Positions 1 through 4,727 of a DNA stretch of 6,227 nt are shown one piece after another. The stretch is from F23-B02 sp045642545 (GTDB taxonomy: Bacteria; Bacillota; Clostridia; Oscillospirales; Oscillospiraceae), in NCBI GenBank assembly GCA_045642545.1, contig JAZUJB010000059.1, forward strand, positions 1 through 6,227, in the 5' to 3' direction. The position numbers and the translations under genes are program-made. The first letter of the stretch is position 1, and every line of letters starts with the position of its first letter. The notes below the pieces were generated by a model, which made no database searches, was not told the origin of the DNA, and was given only the letters and a program-made list of their open reading frames with translations.

Positions 1-972
1 CTGCTTTGCAAATCCCTTTGCTCTGTCGGCGCATCTGGGTGGCTGGTCAAAGACGATTAAAGCCTCGAGCGGGATGTAATCCATGCCGCAGGCAAAGTCG
101 TAAATTATGGGCAGATAGCGGTCGGCATCGGACATGGAAAGCCCCTGTCTGAGCCGATCCGCGTCCTCGCGAAGAGTGGCCGCAAGAGCTTGAGCCTGCT
201 CACTTTTTTTGCGTTTATCGCACTTTTCGGCATAGTCGTCCATGAGTGAGCAGACATGCTCCGTGCCGTTTTTTGCAAGGCCGGGCAAAACCTCTGCCGC
301 AGGAAGAATACTGCAGGAATTTATTGACTCGGTGCGGCGCTGAGTATGCACGTCAAAAAAGGCCATGGAGTCGATTTCGTCGCCCCAGAATTCAATTCTG
401 ACGGGCTCGGGATACATAGGCGAGAAGAAATCTAGTATGCCGCCGCGGCGCGCGTATTGACCTGCGCCCTCGACCTGCTCGGTGCGAGTGTAGCCGCAGC
501 GAATAAGCGCCCTTTCAATCTCATCGGGCGGATACTCGCCGCCGTCAAGAATTTCAAAGCCCGCATTTTTCAGCGTCTCGGGCGGCACGGCGCGCTGAAG
601 CATCGCCGAGACCGTAGACACGGCTACGGGTACATTTCCCCGACACAGCGCGTCTAAGGCGGCAATACGGGACTGTTCAGCCTGGCGTGATGCCGCAAGA
701 GTCGGATAGAAGGTAAAATCGCGCGAATAAAGCGTCAGCGGCGCAACGCCCGTCATCGACTCAAAGTCGCGCGCAAAGCTGTCCACCGATGCCTCATCGG
801 GGCAGATTACAAAAAGCGGCATCTCGAGTCTTTCATAAAGCGCCCCCGCGAGATTTACTCTGTGAATGGACGAAAGTCCGGAAATGAGCGCAGGAAGTCC
901 ACCGCTCTCGAGCAAGGAGGGGAGGGCGGCTGCTTCCTTATTTTCAAAAATCTGTTGATTGAGTAGTGTCAT
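1..972 (-). CDS. mfd: Transcription-repair coupling factor Mfd, N-terminal part (cut by left edge)
   Basis: Mfd is a DNA translocase that removes RNA polymerase stalled at lesions and recruits UvrA for nucleotide excision repair. I translated 324 codons by hand from the ATG at 972-970 without meeting a stop; full Mfd proteins are about 1,150 residues, so only the N-terminal UvrB-like module (D1a/D2/D1b) is present. Support comes from the Mfd-like segment LYSRDFTFYPTLAASRQAEQ near residue 80, the RRGGILDFF motif at residues 175-183 and the following EPVRIEFWGDEIDSM stretch, all typical of this module. The translocase motifs would lie off the window. The start is supported by AGAGGA at 984-979, six bases upstream. 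The gene diverges from dnaA; the more usual neighbour on that side in Firmicutes is rpmH-rnpA. Identity is confident; it is partial because of the window edge, not because of a mutation. Confidence 0.93.
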   Translation of the reverse strand, partial: MTLLNQQIFENKEAAALPSLLESGGLPALISGLSSIHRVNLAGALYERLEMPLFVICPDEASVDSFARDFESMTGVAPLTLYSRDFTFYPTLAASRQAEQSRIAALDALCRGNVPVAVSTVSAMLQRAVPPETLKNAGFEILDGGEYPPDEIERALIRCGYTRTEQVEGAGQYARRGGILDFFSPMYPEPVRIEFWGDEIDSMAFFDVHTQRRTESINSCSILPAAEVLPGLAKNGTEHVCSLMDDYAEKCDKRKKSEQAQALAATLREDADRLRQGLSMSDADRYLPIIYDFACGMDYIPLEALIVFDQPPRCADRAKGFAKQ

Positions 973-991
973 AGCATATCCTCTGACAGAT

Positions 992-1020
992 ATTATACCG
1001 TTTTTTCGCGGAGCTTGCAA
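992..1020 (-). promoter_or_regulatory. Probable sigma-A promoter for mfd
   Basis: On the minus strand, TTGCAA (1020-1015) is followed after exactly 17 bases by a perfect TATAAT (997-992). Transcription would start near 985, leaving a leader of only about 13 bases that begins almost at the AGAGGA ribosome binding site. The -35 lies inside the 10-bp palindrome GCTTGCAAGC (1013-1022), which might be an operator or chance. Confidence 0.75.
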
Positions 1021-1035
1021 GCAAGCGGCAGGGGA

Positions 1036-1044
1036 TGTTGAAAA
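1036..1044 (-). promoter_or_regulatory. DnaA-box-like 9-mer TTTTCAACA in the mfd-dnaA spacer
   Basis: Read on the minus strand this is TTTTCAACA, two mismatches from the standard DnaA box TTATCCACA. Extended by one base (TTTTCAACAT, 1044-1035) it is identical to a 10-mer just after dnaA (2483-2492). It lies between the two divergent promoters, where DnaA binding could autoregulate dnaA or contribute to the origin. The repetition is seen directly; binding by DnaA is inferred. Confidence 0.4.
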
Positions 1045-1090
1045 ACTTAAAAATTTTTTATTTTTGCATACTATATATATATTATATCTA
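1041..1090. other. Very AT-rich segment upstream of the dnaA promoter
   Basis: By hand count 5 of 50 bases are G or C. It contains A- and T-runs and an alternating CTATATATATATTATAT stretch, and ends just before the -35 of the dnaA promoter. It could be an UP-like element, a curved segment, or the easily melted part of an upstream origin half, as in bipartite Firmicutes origins. The sequence does not choose between these. Confidence 0.5.
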
Positions 1091-1119
1091 TTGCAAAAGG
1101 GTTATAATTTTGCTATAAT
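1091..1119 (+). promoter_or_regulatory. Probable extended -10 sigma-A promoter for dnaA
   Basis: TTGCAA (1091-1096) is followed after 17 bases by TATAAT (1114-1119). The -10 is preceded by TGC, making an extended -10 (TGnTATAAT). The start of transcription would be near 1126, giving a leader of about 48 bases. A second TATAAT (1103-1108) lies within the spacer but has no partner -35. The AT-rich stretch just upstream fits an UP element. In the predicted leader, TTGGGATAA (1136-1144; minus strand TTATCCCAA) is two mismatches from a DnaA box and could be a weak autoregulatory site. Confidence 0.8.
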
Positions 1120-1173
1120 TAGTTAGTTAAATAAATTGGGATAAAATCGCTTAAAAGAAGGAGCGTTTTTAAT

Positions 1174-2481
1174 ATGAATTCTCTTCAGGATATATGGAGC
1201 GCGGTCATTGAAGTGCTGTCGCAGCAGCTTACTCCGACCGCCATTTCAACCTGGTTTTCCGACTGCCAGCCCATCGAAATTGAGGGCTCAAATCTTGTTA
1301 TTCACACCACCTCGGAGTTCAAGCGCGATATCATAGTAAACCGCTTTTCCGAAACAATCAAGGGAGCCTTGTCGGAGATTTTCTCGACAAGCTTCGGACT
1401 TGTTGTTCTTGCGGGCGAGGAGCTCAGCGAGTATCAGGCGCACAAGCCCGATGACGACCCCCTGCCCGAGATGGCGGGCTACACCTTTGACCGCTTCATC
1501 GTAGGCAACTCAAACCGCTTTGCTCACAACGCGGCCTACGCCGTTTCGCAGAAGCCGGGCAGCGCATACAATCCGCTGTTCATCTACGGCAACTCCGGCC
1601 TCGGCAAGACCCATCTGCTGCTTGCAATCGGTCAGGCAATACGCGAGCGCGAGCCGGGCACGAAAATCGCTTATATTAAGGGCGACGATTTCACAAATCA
1701 GCTGCTCAAGTCCATAAAGGAAGGCACTGGCGAGGAGTTTCGCCTCAAGTACCGCAATGTTGACCTCTTCCTCGTTGACGATATTCAGTTCATTGCAGGC
1801 AAGCAGGCAACTCAGGAGGAGTTCTTCCACACCTTCAACAACATCTATGAGGCAGGTCATCAGATAGTAATTACCTCCGATAGACCGCCCATTGAAATGA
1901 GCCTTCTCGACGACCGTCTTATGTCCCGCTTCCAGGGCGGACTTATGGCTGACATTCAGCCGCCCGACATTGAAACGAGAATGGTCATCACCCGCACCAA
2001 GGCAGCGCAGCTCGGACTTATTCTCGAGGAGGACGCGGTTACCTACATAGCCGAGACCATCACCACAAATGTCCGTCAGATTGAGGGCGTTATAAAGCGC
2101 CTTACGGCATACAAGGAGATACTCGACAGTAAGATAGACACCGCAGCCGTCAAACGCGCCATAAAGGATGTTGTGCGCATCGGCACATTTATCCCCTCGC
2201 CTCAGCTTATAATCCGCGAAAGCGCTTTGTACTACTCTCTCAAGGAAGAGGACCTGCGCGGACAGAACCGTTCCAAGAACACCGCGATTGCGCGTCAGAT
2301 TGCAATGTATCTCATCCGCACGCTGACCAATCTTTCGCTCAAGGAAATCGGCGCTGAATTTGAGGACAGAAATCACTCCACGGTTCTTTCTTCAATCAAG
2401 AAGATTGAGGATATGATTCAGACCGACCCCACCATTGCAGCCACCGTTCGCGACATCACTTCGAACATAAATTCAAACTGA
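1174..2481 (+). CDS. dnaA: Chromosomal replication initiator protein DnaA
   Basis: DnaA binds the origin, forms an ATP-bound filament, melts DNA and loads the replicative helicase. The protein has 435 residues, on the short side because domain II is only about 15 residues (86-100). Domain I (1-85) starts with SLQDIWSAVIEVLSQQL. Domain III is the AAA+ ATPase: Walker A GNSGLGKTH (139-147), the initiator-specific region before Walker B LFLVDDIQF (198-206), sensor 1 VITSDRPP (232-239), arginine finger R252 and sensor 2 R301. Domain IV carries the DNA-binding helix-turn-helix; R366 matches E. coli R399. The signature usually reading RDHTTV is RNHSTV (399-404), so the base-contacting Asp433 of E. 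coli is Asn400 here. The start has AAGGAG (1158-1163) ten bases upstream and a good promoter. Origin elements follow directly, as expected for a gene beside oriC. Confidence 0.98.
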   Translation: MNSLQDIWSAVIEVLSQQLTPTAISTWFSDCQPIEIEGSNLVIHTTSEFKRDIIVNRFSETIKGALSEIFSTSFGLVVLAGEELSEYQAHKPDDDPLPEMAGYTFDRFIVGNSNRFAHNAAYAVSQKPGSAYNPLFIYGNSGLGKTHLLLAIGQAIREREPGTKIAYIKGDDFTNQLLKSIKEGTGEEFRLKYRNVDLFLVDDIQFIAGKQATQEEFFHTFNNIYEAGHQIVITSDRPPIEMSLLDDRLMSRFQGGLMADIQPPDIETRMVITRTKAAQLGLILEEDAVTYIAETITTNVRQIEGVIKRLTAYKEILDSKIDTAAVKRAIKDVVRIGTFIPSPQLIIRESALYYSLKEEDLRGQNRSKNTAIARQIAMYLIRTLTNLSLKEIGAEFEDRNHSTVLSSIKKIEDMIQTDPTIAATVRDITSNINSN

Positions 2482-2508
2482 CTTTTCAACATTTTGATTT
2501 TTGAAAAG
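2482..2508. repeat. Inverted repeat just after dnaA
   Basis: CTTTTCAA (2482-2489) and TTGAAAAG (2501-2508) form a perfect 8-bp inverted repeat with an 11-base loop, starting one base after the dnaA stop codon. It overlaps the DnaA-box-like TTTTCAACA at 2483-2491. The stem has only two G/C pairs and no T-run follows, so it is a poor rho-independent terminator. It may be part of a protein-binding site. Confidence 0.45.
2483..2491 (+). promoter_or_regulatory. DnaA-box-like 9-mer TTTTCAACA
   Basis: This is the same 9-mer as at 1036-1044 but on the plus strand, and is two mismatches from TTATCCACA. It begins two bases after the dnaA stop codon, at the left end of the origin spacer. Its repetition on both sides of dnaA is the main reason to treat it as a possible DnaA site. 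Confidence 0.4.
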
Positions 2509-2519
2509 CTGTTAGTTTG

Positions 2520-2528
2520 TGTTGAAAG
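2520..2528 (-). promoter_or_regulatory. DnaA-box-like 9-mer CTTTCAACA
   Basis: On the minus strand this reads CTTTCAACA, one mismatch from the repeated TTTTCAACA and three from the consensus DnaA box. It is supported mainly by its position in the dnaA-dnaN spacer. Confidence 0.3.
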
Positions 2529-2548
2529 TCGCAAGGGCGAAAATGACC

Positions 2549-2557
2549 TGTTGGAAA
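2549..2557 (-). promoter_or_regulatory. DnaA-box-like 9-mer TTTCCAACA
   Basis: On the minus strand this reads TTTCCAACA, one mismatch from TTTTCAACA. It lies about 20 bases left of the better box at 2578. It is a weak site by sequence alone. Confidence 0.3.
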
Positions 2558-2577
2558 CCTAAAATTTATGAACATTT

Positions 2578-2586
2578 TTGTCCACA
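2578..2586 (+). promoter_or_regulatory. DnaA box TTGTCCACA
   Basis: One mismatch from TTATCCACA (A3 to G), followed by G. It has the same orientation as the box at 2621, with 34 bases between them. Near-consensus boxes beside dnaA are standard origin elements, so this is a strong candidate. Confidence 0.75.
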
Positions 2587-2620
2587 GTGAAAATTGAGCA
2601 TTATCAAGGCTTACGCCGGG

Positions 2621-2629
2621 TTTTCCACA
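2621..2629 (+). promoter_or_regulatory. DnaA box TTTTCCACA next to the trio array
   Basis: One mismatch from TTATCCACA (A3 to T), followed by G. It ends ten bases before the triplet array, so it is the likely anchor from which a DnaA filament would enter the trios. A short GC-rich segment with a GGC-TTAC-GCC mini-stem (2608-2617) precedes it. Confidence 0.8.
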
Positions 2630-2639
2630 GAATTTTTGC

Positions 2640-2657
2640 CTACTGCTATTACTACTG
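2640..2657 (+). repeat. DnaA-trio array: six in-register triplets
   Basis: The plus strand reads CTA-CTG-CTA-TTA-CTA-CTG. The complementary strand, read 3' to 5', is GAT-GAC-GAT-AAT-GAT-GAC, matching the known DnaA-trio pattern 3'-(G/A)AT-5' in four of six units and keeping the central A in all six. Trios guide DnaA onto single-stranded DNA. The place (right of a DnaA box, left of an AT-rich tract) and the register support the call. Confidence 0.8.
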
Positions 2658-2697
2658 AAATAATTGATTTATATATTTATTTATACGATTTTTTAAT
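2658..2697. other. AT-rich DNA unwinding element of oriC
   Basis: By hand count only 3 of 40 bases are G or C. The tract directly follows the trio array and contains TTTATATATTTATTTATA. It ends at the dnaN ribosome binding site. It is the most likely place for first strand opening and helicase entry; that role is inferred from position. Confidence 0.7.
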
Positions 2698-2704
2698 CGG
2701 GAGG
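2686..2704 (+). promoter_or_regulatory. dnaN ribosome binding site with adjoining small hairpin
   Basis: GGGAGG (2699-2704) lies seven bases before the dnaN ATG and fixes the start. Immediately upstream, CGATT-TTTT-AATCG (2686-2699) is a perfect 5-bp inverted repeat whose last G is the first base of the Shine-Dalgarno. The stem is too short and AT-rich to be a confident control element. I found no well-spaced promoter in the dnaA-dnaN gap, so read-through from dnaA is likely. Confidence 0.55.
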
Positions 2705-2711
2705 AATTGAA

Positions 2712-3818
2712 ATGAAAGTTACCTGCGAAAAGCATCTTCTCCAGTCTGCAGTTGCCGTAAGCTCCAGAGCGGCAGCCTCCAAAAGTCCCATTCCCACACT
2801 TGAGGGTATTCTGCTCGAGGCAGGCGAGGACCTGCGCGTAACAGGCTACGACCTCAAGAAGGGCATCTATACAAATATTGAAGCAGAGGTTCAGGAGCCC
2901 GGCTCCGTTGTCCTCGATGCAAAGCTGTTCGGCGAAATGGTAAGACGCATGCCCGACGGTATGGTTTCCATCATTTGCGATGAGCAGAATATGACCACCG
3001 TAAGATGCGGCAAGACCGAGTTCAGCTTTATGGGTATGCCCTCCGAGGAATATCCCGAGCTTCCCTCCGTCGACGGTCTTAAGAGCTACACCATAGACCA
3101 GGGTGTTCTCAAGAGCATGATTAACCAGACCATCTTCGCAGTCAGCGATAACGACAGCCGTCCCGTTTACACCGGCTCCATGTTCGAGGTTGAAAACGGC
3201 GTGCTGACACTCGTTTCCGTTGACGGCTACCGCCTTGCAGTTCGCCGCGAGGAAATAGAAGGTCCCGAGGAGCACAACGAGTTCATCGTTCCCGGCGCAG
3301 CACTTGCGGATATCGAGCGCATCAGCACCCAGGATGCAGAGGAGAAGATTAAGATTTCCGTAGGCGGCAATCACATTTCCTTCTCCGTCGGCAAGACCGT
3401 TGTTGTTTCACGCAGACTCGAGGGCGACTTCCTTAACTATAAGAAGGCACTGCCCGAAAACTTCAAGTTCAGCGTAAAGGTAAACCGCGGCGAGCTTCTT
3501 CGCGCAGTTGACCGCGTTGCTCTCATCGTTGATGAAAAGACCAAGAATCCCGTTCGTATGAGCTTCAACGAAAACTTCATCGACTGTCTGTGCATGACTC
3601 CCATCGGCAAGGCAGAGGATGTCTGCTTCTGCGAGGGCAGCGGCGAGGGTATCGAAATCGGCTTCAACGGCAAGTACCTTATGGACGCACTCAAGGCAGC
3701 ACCTGCAGATGAGCTTTTAATCTGCCTGAACACCAATTCCTCACCCTGCGTAATTAAGTCTGCTGATGACAGCGACAAGTTCAAGTATATGATTCTCCCC
3801 ATCCGTCTGAGGGCGTAA
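2712..3818 (+). CDS. dnaN: DNA polymerase III beta subunit (sliding clamp)
   Basis: DnaN forms the ring-shaped dimer that tethers DNA polymerase III to DNA and serves as a platform for other replication and repair proteins. At 368 residues it has the usual length, with three clamp domains at about 1-118, 125-245 and 250-368. Recognisable segments are TLEGILLEA (29-37), RPVYTG (150-155), VSVDGYRLAVRRE (168-180), RRLEGDFLNY (234-243), GFNGKYLMDAL (317-327) and the C-terminal MILPIRL (360-366), which in other clamps lines the partner-binding pocket; two extra residues (RA) follow. The codon for the last Arg and the stop region double as the ribosome binding site of the next gene, whose ATG starts one base after the stop. 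The oriC unwinding region lies just upstream. Confidence 0.98.
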   Translation: MKVTCEKHLLQSAVAVSSRAAASKSPIPTLEGILLEAGEDLRVTGYDLKKGIYTNIEAEVQEPGSVVLDAKLFGEMVRRMPDGMVSIICDEQNMTTVRCGKTEFSFMGMPSEEYPELPSVDGLKSYTIDQGVLKSMINQTIFAVSDNDSRPVYTGSMFEVENGVLTLVSVDGYRLAVRREEIEGPEEHNEFIVPGAALADIERISTQDAEEKIKISVGGNHISFSVGKTVVVSRRLEGDFLNYKKALPENFKFSVKVNRGELLRAVDRVALIVDEKTKNPVRMSFNENFIDCLCMTPIGKAEDVCFCEGSGEGIEIGFNGKYLMDALKAAPADELLICLNTNSSPCVIKSADDSDKFKYMILPIRLRA

Positions 3819-3822
3819 TATG
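3808..3822 (+). repeat. 15-bp direct repeat, copy 1 (dnaN tail plus start codon)
   Basis: TGAGGGCGTAATATG spans the last codons and stop of dnaN plus the ATG of the next gene. GAGGG (3809-3813) is that gene's ribosome binding site, six bases before its ATG. The identical 15-mer recurs at 4267-4281. Confidence 0.95.
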
Positions 3823-4266
3823 CCGACTGTAATTTATGCGGTTCTGATTTTCGCCGTTTTGGGCTTTGTCATTTCTTATGTGCTTGTAAACGGAGCAAAA
3901 AAAGATGTGCTGAGCGAAAATGAGCAGCTCTGCAACGATGCGGAATTCAAAGAATATAAGAAGGCAGTTTTTGCTCTTTCGGAGAGTAATCTGATATATG
4001 GAATATTCATTTTTCTCTTTTCAAGAGCAAGATATCTTAACGGAGAAATGGATATTGCAGTTATGGGCAGCGCTTTGATTATTTTCATTGTGCTGAACTT
4101 CATATCCGGAGTGGCAAGCGGCTTTATTTTATCCAAATCAATAAAAAACTACGCCACAATGGACGGCATGGAGAAAACAAAAGTGACATTTAAATTTGCA
4201 CTTGCAAATTTAATAGGACTTATCGGAATTGCCTACTTTTTATTGAAGGTAGCCGGAGTTATCTGA
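3820..4266 (+). CDS. Small four-helix membrane protein, possibly derived from V-type ATPase subunit K (paralog 1)
   Basis: I do not recognise a named family. The 148-residue protein has four hydrophobic segments (about 4-23, 57-69, 79-104, 123-146) and no signal peptide beyond the first helix; a charged loop (25-50) joins helices 1 and 2. It is paralogous to the next gene: aligned without gaps over the first 28 residues they share G15, F16, S19, A26 and K28, and from G101 onward they again align without gaps. Length, helix count, LIYGIFIFLF in helix 2 and the loop before helix 4 recall the proteolipid (K/c) subunit of V-type ATPases. However, N130 sits where that family has its essential Glu, and the glycine-rich helix packing motif is missing. 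It is probably not a normal ion-carrying rotor subunit. It is cotranscribed with dnaN and more AT-rich (one 60-base line is 38% GC). Gene reality is well supported; function is unknown. Confidence 0.85.
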   Translation: MPTVIYAVLIFAVLGFVISYVLVNGAKKDVLSENEQLCNDAEFKEYKKAVFALSESNLIYGIFIFLFSRARYLNGEMDIAVMGSALIIFIVLNFISGVASGFILSKSIKNYATMDGMEKTKVTFKFALANLIGLIGIAYFLLKVAGVI

Positions 4267-4281
4267 TGAGGGCGTAATATG
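4267..4281 (+). repeat. 15-bp direct repeat, copy 2 (before the second membrane protein)
   Basis: TGAGGGCGTAATATG is identical to 3808-3822, but here it lies between genes and is not needed to encode dnaN. It supplies GAGGG (4268-4272), six bases before the ATG at 4279. The simplest reading is that a duplication of the membrane gene carried the 3' end of dnaN along as its ribosome binding site. Confidence 0.95.
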
Positions 4282-4710
4282 AACAATTTTCTGATTTTAT
4301 TTATAGCATTGGTTGCAACGGGCTTTTTAGTGTCTGCGGTGATTTCAGTCAGCGCTTATAAAGCATATATGAGCAACGAGTTTATAAAAAGAGAAAACGA
4401 CGACAGTATTCTAAGGCAAAAATTTTTCACTCTTCTAAGCTATACCTTTTCAAAGGTTATGTACGCTGCCGTAATAGTTTTCATTGTGTTCAACAATGCA
4501 ATTGCTATTGAAACCGTAAAAACGGCACTCATTATATTAGGAGCGGTATCTCTTGTAGTAATGATTGTTCAGGGAGATATCATCAAGGATGATGTAGTCA
4601 AGGGTGCGCTGGATAAGCCTGAGCTTTACAGCAAAACAGTTTTGAAGATTTCTGTTGCGGAAGCCTTCGTAATTTTTGCTCTTATATACGCATTCATAAA
4701 GCTGCAGTAA
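4279..4710 (+). CDS. Small four-helix membrane protein, possibly derived from V-type ATPase subunit K (paralog 2)
   Basis: This 143-residue protein has four hydrophobic segments (about 3-25, 57-72, 80-99, 122-141) and is a diverged duplicate of the gene before it. The stretch from IVQG (96-99) through the DKPEL loop (112-116) to helix 4 resembles the last hairpin of V-type ATPase K/c subunits: in that family a KPE-type loop precedes an essential ion-binding Glu, and here KPE ends at E115 and E128 lies 13 residues further, within SVAEAFVIFALIYAF. The other copy has Asn at this place. Helices 1 and 3 lack the family's regular glycines, so membership is remote and tentative. No other V-ATPase genes are in the window. 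The start is set by GAGGG six bases upstream. It is AT-rich (two 60-base lines are 30% and 35% GC) compared with dnaA and recF. Function unknown. Confidence 0.85.
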   Translation: MNNFLILFIALVATGFLVSAVISVSAYKAYMSNEFIKRENDDSILRQKFFTLLSYTFSKVMYAAVIVFIVFNNAIAIETVKTALIILGAVSLVVMIVQGDIIKDDVVKGALDKPELYSKTVLKISVAEAFVIFALIYAFIKLQ

Positions 4711-4727
4711 AATTAAAAGGAAAAACC

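Larger units (their letters stand above)
2578..2697 (+). other. Chromosomal origin of replication (oriC), basal unwinding region
   Basis: In order, this stretch holds a DnaA box (2578-2586), a second box (2621-2629), a triplet array resembling DnaA-trios (2640-2657) and an AT-rich tract with 3 G/C in 40 bases (2658-2697). This is the known architecture of the Firmicutes basal unwinding system: DnaA loads on double-stranded boxes, then extends along one strand over the trios and opens the neighbouring AT-rich DNA. It lies between dnaA and dnaN as in Bacillus subtilis. The further box-like 9-mers at 2483-2557 probably belong to the same origin. Unwinding itself is inferred from arrangement only. 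Confidence 0.82.

Noticed and set aside
457..657. 66-codon plus-strand frame within mfd
   Set aside because: It is antisense to the well-supported mfd coding frame, with a low-quality arginine-rich translation.
1013..1022. Palindrome GCTTGCAAGC considered as an operator
   Set aside because: It overlaps the mfd -35, but a single 10-bp palindrome with no second copy does not support a specific regulator.
1510..2376. 288-codon open frame on the minus strand inside dnaA
   Set aside because: It lies wholly antisense to a clear DnaA coding sequence, its translation resembles no family I know, and strong codon bias in dnaA is enough to keep the opposite frame open.
2608..2617. GGC-TTAC-GCC mini-stem considered as part of a terminator
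   Set aside because: A 3-bp stem followed by only a four-T run inside a DnaA box is too weak.
2664..2687. TTGATT with TATACG considered as a dnaN promoter
   Set aside because: The spacer is only 12 bases and both hexamers are poor, and the stretch is already explained as the AT-rich origin tract.
2652..3374. 240-codon open frame on the minus strand across dnaN and the origin
   Set aside because: It is antisense to dnaN, ends inside the trio array and shows no recognisable domain; it is a shadow of dnaN codon bias.
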